The notes under the pieces: generated by a model | Seen by the model: only the letters and a program-made list of their open reading frames with translations | Told to the model about the DNA's origin: nothing | Databases searched by the model: none | Program-made: the position numbers and the translations under genes | NCBI RefSeq assembly: GCF_029968015.1 | Contig: NZ_JASCIS010000022.1 | Location: 1 to 64,000, forward strand | Reading direction: 5' to 3' | Length of the DNA stretch: 64,000 nucleotides | From: Streptomyces luteolus | GTDB taxonomy: Bacteria; Actinomycetota; Actinomycetes; Streptomycetales; Streptomycetaceae | Shown: in pieces, positions 1-7,679 of the stretch | Layout: every line of letters starts with the position of its first letter | Position numbering within the stretch: the first letter of the stretch is position 1

Positions 1-163
1 TTGCCCGATACATGCATGCGGCGGCCCGCGGCGGGTATCCGCGTTCCAGGTGAGAGGTGCCCGGGGAGTACGGGGTCCGTACCCGAGGAGTGCCGCACCG
101 GCCCGCCGCTTCATCAGGGCGGGCAGCAGGACCGAACAAGCACCACAGGAGAGGGCCGCGATC

Positions 164-571
164 ATGCCGACCGGCTGCAGCACTTACGCGGGTGCGGCTT
201 TCGAGGGCCGTACGGACAGCGCCGTGCACGCCAGGGATCTGGTGTCGGAGTTCGTCGCCGGGCTGCGTGCGAGCGCCGCGTTCCCGGTGCCGGCGGAGGC
301 GCTCGGTGCGGCGCTCCTCGTGGTCACGGAATTGGTGACGAACGTCGTGAAGCACGCGTCGGGCCCGTGCGTCCTGGAGCTCGAACTGACCGCGGACGCC
401 CTGCACATCAGCGTCTGGGACACGGAACCGGCGCTGCCGGTGATGGTCGCGCCGGATGCGCTGCGCCCTTCCCGGCACGGCCTGGAGATCGTGCACGCGC
501 TGAGCCGGGCCGTGACGGTGGAGCAGCGGGCGGGCGGCAAGCGCATCTGCGCGAGCGTGCCGCTGGGGTGA
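164..571 (+). CDS. ATP-binding protein, anti-sigma-factor type (HATPase_c_2)
   Basis: A 135-residue GHKL-fold ATPase of the RsbW/SpoIIAB-like family that is very abundant in Streptomyces. The N-box is visible as VVTELVTNVVKHA (helix with Glu and Asn ligands), and a later glycine-containing motif reads RHGLEIVHALS. There is no sensor, phosphoacceptor or membrane segment, so it is a stand-alone ATPase domain. I chose the ATG at 164 because AGGAGAG lies about 10 nt upstream; the longer reading frame from position 50 has no family similarity before this point. Such proteins usually bind an anti-anti-sigma or sigma factor, but no partner gene is adjacent, so the target is unknown. The stop codon forms part of the first palindrome of the downstream repeat array. 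Confidence 0.85.
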   Translation: MPTGCSTYAGAAFEGRTDSAVHARDLVSEFVAGLRASAAFPVPAEALGAALLVVTELVTNVVKHASGPCVLELELTADALHISVWDTEPALPVMVAPDALRPSRHGLEIVHALSRAVTVEQRAGGKRICASVPLG

Positions 572-803
572 GCGGCGCTCACCTTCCGGCACCTTCGGGG
601 CAGAGCGGCGCTCTCGCCTTCGGGACAGAGCGGTGCTCTCGCCTTCGGGACAGAGCGGTGCTCTCATCGTCGGGACAGAGCAGTGCTCTCGCCTTCCGGG
701 TAGAGCAGTGCTCTCGCTCTTCGCCGGGCTGGTGCGGACGAGAGCAGCGCTCTCGCCTTCCAGGTAGAGCAGTGCTCTCGCTCTTCGCCGGGCTGGTGCG
801 GAC
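569..803. repeat. Tandem array of 25-bp repeats, each holding an AGAGC-NNN-GCTCT palindrome
   Basis: Seven perfect 13-bp palindromes of form AGAGC-NNN-GCTCT start at 602, 627, 652, 677, 702, 741 and 766, with a variant (TGAGC-GGC-GCTCA) at 569-581 that includes the upstream stop codon. Spacing is exactly 25 bp for the first five, then 39, then 25. A larger duplication is superimposed: 690-739 and 754-803 are 50-bp copies with one mismatch, offset by 64 bp. Between palindromes sits a conserved linker of the type CGCCTTCGGGACAG. It lies between the ATPase gene and a minus-strand small ORF. It may be a multi-hairpin transcript end or a cluster of protein-binding sites. Confidence 0.85.
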
Positions 804-1036
804 CGGCGGGGTGGGCCGGTCATGGAGGCGCGTTGTGGAGGCGGGTGTGGAGATGCGTTGGGGCCAGGGCCGGGTGACGGCTCATCCGGGCGCCGCGAGC
901 GAGGCCGGGTTCCAGCCGCGTACGCGGATGTGCGCCGACGCGGTGAGGGCGAGGGCGTACGCAGGCGCATCTGCTCGCCCGCAGACGGGATTCGGCCACT
1001 GGGCAGTGCGGCGCCCAGGACCGACCGTAGGCGGGG

Positions 1037-1192
1037 CTAGGCCGCGGTCACTTCGAGGGTGCTGAAGTCGAGCACGCGGTCGGCTTCACGCAGGGTCTCC
1101 TCGGCGGCCTGGCGCGCCTCAGCAGGAACGTCTCCCCTCTCTTCCACCAGGTCGGCGTAGATCGGAGCTTCGGCACTGTCAGCGGGGCTCAC
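1037..1192 (-). CDS. Small conserved-looking hypothetical protein (51 aa)
   Basis: A short acidic, helix-rich protein (start VSPADSAEAPIYADLVEERG, then an Ala/Glu-rich helix). I do not recognise a named family, but the Pro-Ile-Tyr-Ala-Asp-Leu-Val segment resembles small Streptomyces proteins often found near helix-turn-helix genes. The start is placed at the GTG at 1192 because AAAGAGG sits 7 nt upstream; an ATG nine codons earlier (1219) has a much poorer site. No transmembrane segment, Cys pair or signal peptide. It stands alone between the repeat array and the lyase gene, with about 350 bp of its own upstream DNA. It could be spurious. Confidence 0.5.
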   Translation of the reverse strand: MSPADSAEAPIYADLVEERGDVPAEARQAAEETLREADRVLDFSTLEVTAA

Positions 1193-1548
1193 CGTGAAGC
1201 CTCTTTCCCTCGGGGACATGTTTCGTACTGCCTGGCGACAGCGAGGAGTGAGTCTACGAGCTCGTTTCCCGGCTTTGCAGGGGGGTCGATAAAACTCCTC
1301 GTCACCAAATCGTCACAGGCCGGGACGGAAAGATGACCCCATTCCGGGACAGGACATCCCTCAACGCACCCGATCATGGCCGGAATGCGCCGTTCCCCAT
1401 GACATAGATCACGCCGCCCCACCGGCCCGGCACCCCGTCCCTGCGGCGTACGCCACACTCCACACGTCTCGTGCGGTACATCACATGCCGGGCGGACGCG
1501 GACGCTCCGGGCGGGCCACCCCCTCGTCGCCCCCGCCCCTTCACTTGT
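1193..1548. other. Intergenic region without a convincing gene
   Basis: This 356-bp stretch separates the lyase gene from the small ORF, both on the minus strand. It contains the most AT-rich patch of the neighbourhood (around 1285-1310, with two CGTCAC repeats), which probably holds the promoter of the small ORF. An 89-aa reading frame on the minus strand here has shadow-like composition and no recognisable motif. Confidence 0.5.
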
Positions 1549-2652
1549 TCACGTACGCCCGACGTCCCGAACCTGCGGATTCGCCGCCGCCCCCTCCGTG
1601 CTGAGGAGTACGACGACCGAGTCCTGGTCGAGGCCCAGCAGGGCGCGGCGGTCCCGCGCGCCCGGGCCGGTCAGGGCCGCGCGGATCCCGGCCAGCGGGG
1701 CCGCGCCGCACGGGCCGCAGGAGATGCCGAGCTCGGCGAGGGTGGCTGCCGCGCGGGCGCTGTCGGCGTCCGTGACGGCGATCGCGGCATCGAGGCCTCG
1801 GCGCAGGACGGGCCACGCGAGGCTGGACGGCGTACCGCAGTTCAGTCCGGCCATCGTCGTCCCGCCGGTGCTGACGGTGCGGAGCTCGTCGCGCGCGAGG
1901 CTCTCCAGGACGCAGGCCGCGGACTCCGGTTCGACGGAGAGGAGTGCCGGAGGCGGCCCGGACGGGCGGCTGCGGTAATGCGTGACAACAGCCTGCGCCA
2001 GCGACCCCACGCCCACCGGTACGGCGACGAGACCGGGCAACCCGGCTCCCGCGGTGGCGAGTTGGGCGTCGATCTCGGCGCAGAGCGTGGAGTACCCCTC
2101 GACGATCCACGCGGGCACCCGCTCGTACCCAGGCCACGCGCTGTCCTGGATCAGGATCGCGTCCGGCCCGGCGGCGGCCTCGGCAGCGCGGCGCACGGCG
2201 TCGTCGTACGGCCCCGGGACCCGGGTCACCTCGGCCTGTTCGGCGGCGATGGCGCGTACGGCGTCGGGGTGGACGCCCTGCGGCACGAACACGTGGGCCC
2301 GCTCACCGAGCAGTCGGGCCGTACGGGCCACGGCGCGCCCATGATTGCCGTCGGTGGCACACACCAACGTGACCGGCCCCGCCGCCCGCCCCTCAAGTGC
2401 GCGGTGCACGGCCCAGGTCGCGCCGAGCGCCTTGAACGCGGGCAGCCCGAGGCGTGCGGACTCGTCCTTGACGAAGACGCGGCCCAGTCCCAACTCCTCT
2501 GCCAGGGCCGGGAGTTCCGCCAGGGGTGTCGGGTGGTAGTCGGACAGCGCCGCGTGGTAGGCGCGGGCCTCGGCGGGTGCGGGGGCGCAGGTCCACGAGC
2601 GGGCGGCCGGGTGCGACCACCACATCGGCGTGCGGGAGGCGGAGGACGTCAT
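1549..2652 (-). CDS. PLP-dependent diaminopropionate ammonia-lyase-like enzyme
   Basis: A 367-residue fold-type II PLP enzyme. The Schiff-base lysine is in LPAFKALGATWA (about residue 70), substrate-site residues in CATDGNHGRAVA, and the phosphate-binding glycine loop is VPVGVGSLAQ. The order and the FKALG motif match the YgeX/diaminopropionate ammonia-lyase family (2,3-diaminopropionate to pyruvate plus ammonia) better than threonine dehydratase or cysteine synthase. It is somewhat shorter than E. coli YgeX. The frame stays open far upstream, but similarity begins near the ATG at 2652. No transporter or regulator is adjacent, so the physiological substrate is not fixed by context. Confidence 0.75.
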   Translation of the reverse strand: MTSSASRTPMWWSHPAARSWTCAPAPAEARAYHAALSDYHPTPLAELPALAEELGLGRVFVKDESARLGLPAFKALGATWAVHRALEGRAAGPVTLVCATDGNHGRAVARTARLLGERAHVFVPQGVHPDAVRAIAAEQAEVTRVPGPYDDAVRRAAEAAAGPDAILIQDSAWPGYERVPAWIVEGYSTLCAEIDAQLATAGAGLPGLVAVPVGVGSLAQAVVTHYRSRPSGPPPALLSVEPESAACVLESLARDELRTVSTGGTTMAGLNCGTPSSLAWPVLRRGLDAAIAVTDADSARAAATLAELGISCGPCGAAPLAGIRAALTGPGARDRRALLGLDQDSVVVLLSTEGAAANPQVRDVGRT

Positions 2653-2830
2653 TCCTGCGGAGTTGGCTGACACGGGAGCAAGCGTGCGCAGACGAGAGCC
2701 CGCCGGTCCAGCACCGGTTCCGTGCGGCCCTCGCCCGCGTCGGGTCTCAGTCGGCCGCCCGGCGGCGGAATTCGGATGCGGCGGCGGACGTTCAGACCTG
2801 GGCTCCGCACGCGGAGGGCAAGCAGCCAAT

Positions 2831-2936
2831 CTGCCGGGCATGCCAACACCCGGGTGGAACAAGGAAGTTCGAGGATCACAGGATCCACCTGCCGGGCAGG
2901 GCCAACACACAGGTGGACCACCGAAGTTCGAGGATC
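2831..2936. repeat. Imperfect 47-bp direct repeat, two copies
   Basis: Copies at 2831-2877 and 2889-2936 both begin CTGCCGGGCA, contain GCCAACAC and GGTGGA in the middle and end GAAGTTCGAGGATC. They lie in the spacer between the divergent lyase gene and the degraded VOC gene and end 18 bp before the VOC start codon. Confidence 0.8.
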
Positions 2937-2954
2937 GGAGACTCCCGGGGGGGC

Positions 2955-3470
2955 ATGAACAGTCGACTCTTCGCGGTCTGCTTCCACGCCGCGCACCCTT
3001 CGGACCTGGCGCGGTTCTGGTCCGGGGTGCTGGGCTGGGCACCTGCCGACGGCTCCGGCGGACGACATCGCCATCGCGCCGCCCGGTCCGGCCGACTTCC
3101 GCATCCGCTTCCTGCCGGTCCCGGTGCCGAAGACCGGCCGGAACCAGGCCCACTTCGACCGGCGCGGGCAACACCTTCCTCGCCGACACCGGCCTCATCG
3201 GAGCGCCGGCCTGCGACGGAACGCAGGAGGTCGGCCACTTCTGGAGCGCGGCGCTGCGGTGGCCGCTGGTCTGGGACCAGGACCAGGAGACCGCGATCCA
3301 GTCGCCGGACGGCGGCACGAAGGTCACGTGGGGTGGGCCCCCCGGTCGCGCCGAAGACCGGCACGAACAGACTGCACCTCGACCTGGCGGTGCCCGCCGA
3401 GGCCGACTGGCCGACGGAGATCGACCGTCTCCGCTCCCTCGGCGCCACGTGCACCGACGCCGCCGCGAGC
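2955..3470 (+). pseudogene. Degraded VOC/glyoxalase-family gene (multiple frameshifts and a deletion)
   Basis: A two-domain vicinal-oxygen-chelate protein can be read only by changing frame. Residues MNSRLFAVCFHAAHPSDLAR onward start at 2955 in one frame. DDIAIAPPGPADFRIRFLP continues from 3061 in a second. GNTFLADTGLIGAPACDGTQ through VTWGGPP is in a third (about 3165-3345). PKTGTNRLHLDLAVPAEADW follows in the original frame. Comparison of the two internal domains indicates that the C-terminal part of domain 1 (after QAHFD) and the end of domain 2 are missing. One frameshift falls in a run of six C near 3338. It cannot make a folded VOC protein; homopolymer assembly error could explain one shift but not the missing segments. 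Confidence 0.8.
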
Positions 3471-3575
3471 CCTCCCCCTCGCGACCGTATGCCCACGCGT
3501 AAAGCACCCACGTACGATGACCGCACAAGCCGTCGCTCAAGGCAGGCGGCCGACCGGGACCGGGAGAGGCTGTCC

Positions 3576-3893
3576 GTGATCATCTTCGGCACGAAGAGCT
3601 ATCTGTACCAGCTGGCCATCATCACGCTGGTGTGCGGTAACTGCGGCAATCCCGCCGCCCATTCACTGCGTAAGAAGGTCACGAAGTTCTCGCTGTTCTT
3701 CGTGCCACTGTTCCCGATCGCCACGTCGTACCAGACGCAGTGCACGTTCTGCGGGACCGAGCACAAGGTGCCGAAGGACCAGGCGGACGGCCTGCTCGCG
3801 CACGGTTCCGGCAGCCAGGGCGGCCAGGGCCTCCAGGCGCCCGGCCAGCCGCAGTCCGGCGGCCCGTCGCAGGGCAACAATCCGTACGCGTGA
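3576..3893 (+). CDS. Zinc-ribbon domain protein
   Basis: A 105-residue protein with two CxxC pairs (VCGNCGN near residue 20 and CTFCGTE near residue 60) expected to bind one zinc. Between them is a hydrophobic stretch, KFSLFFVPLFPIATSY, that could sit in or on the membrane. The C-terminus is a Gly/Gln/Pro-rich low-complexity tail. This architecture matches the small zinc_ribbon_15-type proteins of Streptomyces, whose function is not established. The GTG start at 3576 is preceded by GGGAGAGG about 6 nt upstream. It overlaps no other gene and is followed by a 225-bp spacer carrying the protease operator. Confidence 0.8.
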   Translation: MIIFGTKSYLYQLAIITLVCGNCGNPAAHSLRKKVTKFSLFFVPLFPIATSYQTQCTFCGTEHKVPKDQADGLLAHGSGSQGGQGLQAPGQPQSGGPSQGNNPYA

Positions 3894-4055
3894 GAGCCTG
3901 CCGCGGCCTCGTGCATGAGCACCGGCCGCGCATGAGCGGGACCAACTCCCCCCGCACGTAAGGGATCCCTCCGGCACACCCCCTCCGCGTACAACTTCAC
4001 GACTTGGTATGGACATGGCCGAGGCGGCTCTTCTAAGCTCCGCCTCGGCCAGTTC

Positions 4056-4069
4056 TGAGAGCGCTCTCA
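4056..4069. promoter_or_regulatory. Perfect 14-bp palindrome, LacI/GalR-type operator
   Basis: TGAGAGCGCTCTCA is a perfect palindrome with the central GAGCGCTC core of actinomycete LacI-family operators, such as the CebR-type TGGGAGCGCTCCCA. It lies 49 bp upstream of the start codon of the secreted protease. No LacI-family gene is present in the window, so a trans-acting regulator is inferred. Confidence 0.7.
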
Positions 4070-4118
4070 CCCCACCCTGTTCCACCCCACCTCCGGGAAC
4101 GACGAAAGGGTCCTCATC

Positions 4119-5384
4119 GTGAGACGCAAGCTAAGACGTGAGACAAGACGCGAGACGACACGCGAGACAACACGCGAGAAGGGACGCGGGACGAGACACG
4201 AGACGACACGTGGGACGAGGCGTACGGCCACTGCGCGGATCGCCCTCTCCTCCTTACTCCTCGCCGGTACCTGCACAGCCGCCTTCCTCGCCCCGTCCGC
4301 CGCGGCCGCTCCCCCGCCCGGGCCCGCGCCCGAAGCCCCCTCCGGCGCACTCCTCGACGCCTTGCGGCGCGACCTCGGCCTGACGCCCGCCGAGGCCCGC
4401 ACCCGGCTCGACGCCGAGCGCGAGGCCGCCCGGACCGAGCGGGCCGCGCGCAAGGCGGCCGGGGCGGCCTACGGCGGCTCCTGGTTCACGCCGTCAAGGA
4501 GCGGCGCCGACGGGCGGCTGACCGTCGCCCTCACCGGCAAGGACAAGGCCGAAGCGGTACGGGCGACCGGCGCCGCCGTCCGGATCGTCAAGCGCGGCGC
4601 CGCTCAGCTCGACGCCGCCAAGGCCCGTATCGACCGGCTGAACGCACCCGCCGGTGTGGCGAGTTGGCATGTTGCCCTGCAGGAGAACCGGCTCGTCGTG
4701 AGCGTGGTCGAAGGGCAGCGGGACGACAACGATGTCAGGTCCTTCCTGAAGCGCGCCCGCTCCACCGCCGCCGTGCCCGTACGGGTCGAGACCGTCGCCG
4801 AGGCGCCGGCCACGTTCGCCGCCGGGACCGTGGGCGGCGACCCGTACTACACCGGCAACGTCCGCTGCTCGATCGGCTTCTCCGTGCACGGCGGGTTCGT
4901 GACCGCCGGGCACTGCGGGCCGGCGGGGGCGGGTGTGCGCGGCTGGGACGGCAGTGACATCGGCAGCTTCCAGGGCTCGTCGTTCCCGGGCGACGACTAC
5001 GCGTACGTCAGTGTCGGCAACGGCTGGTGGACGGTGCCCGTGGTCCTGGGCTGGGGCACGGTCCCGGACCAGCTGGTGCGCGGTTCGGCCGAGGCGCCGG
5101 TCGGGGCGTCGATCTGCCGCTCCGGTTCCACGACGCACTGGCACTGCGGCACGCTCCTCGCCAAGAACGAGACGGTGAACTACAGCCAGGGCGCCGTGCA
5201 CCAGATGACCAAGACGAGCGTGTGCGCCGAGCCGGGCGACTCCGGCGGCTCGTTCATCAGCGGCGACCAGGCGCAGGGCGTGACCTCGGGCGGCTGGGGC
5301 AACTGCTCCGGCGGCGGCGAGACCTGGTTCCAGCCGGTGAACGAGATACTCGGGCGGTACGGGCTGACGCTGCACACCGCCTGA
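4119..5384 (+). CDS. Secreted S1-family serine protease (streptogrisin/alpha-lytic type) with propeptide
   Basis: A 421-residue secreted endopeptidase precursor. After an unusual Arg/Thr/Glu-repeat n-region (residues 1-40) comes a hydrophobic signal core (ALSSLLLAGTCTAAFLAP) ending in alanines. A long propeptide (about 70-235) is rich in Ala/Arg/Asp and acts as a folding chaperone in this family. The mature chymotrypsin-fold domain has catalytic His in VTAGHCG, Asp in PGDDYAYV and Ser in EPGDSGGSF, with cysteine pairs positioned as in streptogrisins. The GTG start at 4119 has GAAAGGG upstream, and no in-frame alternative exists before the signal core. The upstream LacI-type palindrome suggests carbon-source control, which is unusual for a protease. 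Confidence 0.92.
   Translation: MRRKLRRETRRETTRETTREKGRGTRHETTRGTRRTATARIALSSLLLAGTCTAAFLAPSAAAAPPPGPAPEAPSGALLDALRRDLGLTPAEARTRLDAEREAARTERAARKAAGAAYGGSWFTPSRSGADGRLTVALTGKDKAEAVRATGAAVRIVKRGAAQLDAAKARIDRLNAPAGVASWHVALQENRLVVSVVEGQRDDNDVRSFLKRARSTAAVPVRVETVAEAPATFAAGTVGGDPYYTGNVRCSIGFSVHGGFVTAGHCGPAGAGVRGWDGSDIGSFQGSSFPGDDYAYVSVGNGWWTVPVVLGWGTVPDQLVRGSAEAPVGASICRSGSTTHWHCGTLLAKNETVNYSQGAVHQMTKTSVCAEPGDSGGSFISGDQAQGVTSGGWGNCSGGGETWFQPVNEILGRYGLTLHTA
4131..4225. repeat. Degenerate CGAGAC(G/A)ACA microrepeat inside the signal peptide coding region
   Basis: About nine loose repeats of CGAGAC-ACACG type occupy the first 35 codons of the protease gene and encode a run of Arg-Glu-Thr units. Base composition is more A-rich than the rest of the gene. 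It looks like a short-repeat expansion of the n-region. Confidence 0.6.
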
Positions 5385-5397
5385 GTCGTCCCGGCGT

Positions 5398-5432
5398 GCG
5401 CCACCCGGACGGGCGAGCTGTCCGGGTGACGC
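5398..5432 (+). terminator. Hairpin terminator after the protease gene
   Basis: CACCCGGAC (5402-5410) pairs perfectly with GTCCGGGTG (5420-5428) around a 9-nt loop, and the stem can be extended outward past a one-base mismatch. No U-tract follows, as is common in Streptomyces. Confidence 0.7.
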
Positions 5433-5545
5433 ACCCGAGTGGCTCCGTGCGTCGTGCGGTCGCGCGGGGACATCGTCGTCGCAGGGGCCCGTCTTGGGCG
5501 GGCTCCCGTGCCGACGTCGTCCATGCAGAGAGGCCTGGTGTTCGC

Positions 5546-7273
5546 GTGGCCATCCATCCCCCGTCCCCATCCCCGCAGCCCGCGTCCGAGGAGGGCGCCC
5601 CGCACGCGCAGGCGGCTCCACGGCAGACCGGGCGCGGACTCACGGTGGTGAAGTGGCTGACGACCACGGACCACAAGGCCATCGGCACGCTCTACATGGT
5701 CACGTCGTTCGCGTTCTTCCTGTTCGGGGGTCTGCTCGCCCTCGCGATGCGTGCGGAACTGGCCCGTCCGGGCACGCACTTGATCTCCAACGAGCAGTTC
5801 AACCAGGCGTTCACGATGCACGGCCTGATCATGCTGCTGATGTTCGCGACACCGCTCTTCGCCGGGTTCGCGAACTGGATCATGCCGTTGCAGATCGGCT
5901 CGCCGGACGTGGCCTTTCCACGGCTGAACATGTTCGCGTACTGGCTGTATCTCTTCGGTTCGCTGATCGCCGTGGGCTCCTTTCTGACGCCGGACGGGGC
6001 GGCGAGTTTCGGCTGGTTCATGTACACGCCGCTCTCGGGCGAGGTTCGCTCGCCCGATATCGGCGCGGACATGGTGCTCATGGGCCTGGCGTTCTCCGGA
6101 TTCGGCACGATTCTCGCCTCGGTCAATTTCATCACCACGATCATCTGCATGCGGGCGCCGGGAATGACGATGTTCCGCATGCCGATCTTCACCTGGAACG
6201 TCCTGCTCACGGCCGTGCTCGTGATCATGGTGTTCCCGGTCCTGGCCGCGGCGCTCCTCGCTCTGGAGGCGGACCGGAAATTCGGGGCGCACATCTTCGA
6301 CCCGGCGAACGGGGGTGCGCTGTTGTGGCAGCACCTGTTCTGGTTCTTCGGGCATCCGGAGGTCTACATCATCGCGCTGCCGTTCTTCGGGATCGTCTCC
6401 GAGGTCATTCCGGTCTTCGCGCGGAAGCCGATGTTCGGGTACATGGGTCTGATCGGCGCGACCATCGCCATCGCCGGGCTCTCGGCGACGGTCTGGGCGC
6501 ACCACATGTATGTGACGGGTGGGGTGCTGCTGCCGTTCTTCTCGTTCATGACGATGCTCATCGCCGTGCCGACCGGGGTGAAGTTCTTCAACTGGATCGG
6601 CACGATGTGGAAGGGCAGCCTGTCCTTCGAGACGCCGATGCTGTGGACGACGGGCTTTCTCGTCACGTTCCTGTTCGGCGGCCTGACCGGCGTCGTCCTG
6701 GCCTCGCCGCCGATGGACTTCCATGTCTCCGACTCGTACTTCGTGGTGGCGCACTTCCATTACGTGGTGTTCGGCACCGTGGTCTTCGCGATGTTCGCCG
6801 GATTCCATTTCTGGTGGCCCAAGTTCACCGGAAAAATTCTGGACGAACAGCTCGGGAAAGTCTGTTTCTGGACGCTGTTCGTCGGTTTCCACGGCACGTT
6901 CCTGGTGCAGCACTGGCTGGGCGCGGAGGGAATGCCGCGACGGTACGCGGACTATCTCGCGGCCGATGGATTCACGGCCCTCAACACGATCTCGTCGATG
7001 AGCGCGTTCCTGCTCGGCCTCTCGGTGCTGCCGTTCCTCTACAACGTCTGGAAGACGACGAAATACGGTGAGCCGGTCGGCATGGACGACCCGTGGGGGT
7101 ACGGGCGTTCGCTCGAGTGGGCCACCTCCTGCCCGCCGCCCCGGCACAACTTCGAGTCGCTGCCGCGCATTCGGTCCGAGTCCCCGGCATTCGACCTGCA
7201 CCACCCGGAGATCATCGCGATCGAGCACGCCGACCAGGAGCGCCTGCGGGCCGGGGGCAGGAGCGGCCACTGA
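5546..7273 (+). CDS. ctaD: Cytochrome c oxidase subunit I (aa3-type), orphan copy
   Basis: A 575-residue, 12-helix haem-copper oxidase subunit that carries haem a, haem a3 and CuB and reduces O2 to water in the cytoplasmic membrane. Key sites are intact: haem a ligand in TMHGLIM, the CuB His-Tyr pair in GHPEVYI, the two CuB histidines in WAHHMY, the K-channel lysine in PTGVKFFNW and the haem ligands in AHFHYVV. Similarity starts at about VVKWLTTTDHK; I used the GTG at 5546, and the true start could be slightly different. No ctaC, ctaE, ctaF or bc1 gene is nearby, so this is a stand-alone copy that must pair with subunits encoded elsewhere. A strong terminator follows. Confidence 0.93.
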   Translation: MAIHPPSPSPQPASEEGAPHAQAAPRQTGRGLTVVKWLTTTDHKAIGTLYMVTSFAFFLFGGLLALAMRAELARPGTHLISNEQFNQAFTMHGLIMLLMFATPLFAGFANWIMPLQIGSPDVAFPRLNMFAYWLYLFGSLIAVGSFLTPDGAASFGWFMYTPLSGEVRSPDIGADMVLMGLAFSGFGTILASVNFITTIICMRAPGMTMFRMPIFTWNVLLTAVLVIMVFPVLAAALLALEADRKFGAHIFDPANGGALLWQHLFWFFGHPEVYIIALPFFGIVSEVIPVFARKPMFGYMGLIGATIAIAGLSATVWAHHMYVTGGVLLPFFSFMTMLIAVPTGVKFFNWIGTMWKGSLSFETPMLWTTGFLVTFLFGGLTGVVLASPPMDFHVSDSYFVVAHFHYVVFGTVVFAMFAGFHFWWPKFTGKILDEQLGKVCFWTLFVGFHGTFLVQHWLGAEGMPRRYADYLAADGFTALNTISSMSAFLLGLSVLPFLYNVWKTTKYGEPVGMDDPWGYGRSLEWATSCPPPRHNFESLPRIRSESPAFDLHHPEIIAIEHADQERLRAGGRSGH

Positions 7274-7679
7274 CAGGAAGCATTCGCTGCGGGGAATTCT
7301 GCGCGGGGGCTCCGTGGTGCACCGGAGCCCCCGCCGCGTATGCCGAGCCAGCCGCGTCCGGCATACGCGCATCCGGCCCTGGATCGCCGTGGGGCCGCGG
7401 CGCGCACCACCCCGTCCACGCCGCGACGTCCGGCACCCCGGTCATCGGATAGGAATGCAGTTTCACAGAATCGCCATAAGCGCGGGATGAGCCCCATTGC
7501 CCCACATGAGTGATGGAACCAAGGCCTCCGCTACGGGAGTTCTTCGCCCTGTGTAATCGACGCTGGTCAACTGGGCGGTCCCCGCCGGGGAATTCGCAGG
7601 CCCGATTCGAACACTGCGGGCAAAGATCAGACGATCGAGCGGCCGTCGACCCGTACCCCGCAGCGGTTACGGTGGCGCC
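7274..7679. other. Intergenic region containing the ctaD terminator
   Basis: Apart from the hairpin at 7303-7334 I see nothing gene-like in this 406-bp stretch. Small frames here have no recognisable motif and the codon pattern is not that of the neighbours. The promoter of the GNAT gene presumably lies in its right half. Confidence 0.5.
7303..7334 (+). terminator. Strong hairpin terminator after ctaD
   Basis: A perfect 12-bp GC-rich stem, GCGGGGGCTCCG (7303-7314) with CGGAGCCCCCGC (7323-7334), and an 8-nt loop lie 30 nt after the ctaD stop codon. Confidence 0.85.

Noticed and set aside
602..778. CRISPR-like appearance of the 25-bp array
   Set aside because: Intervals between palindromes are only about 12 bp and are themselves conserved, so there are no spacers; no cas genes are present.
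5180..7372. 730-codon minus-strand frame over ctaD
   Set aside because: His/Arg/Glu-rich shadow of the clear oxidase gene.
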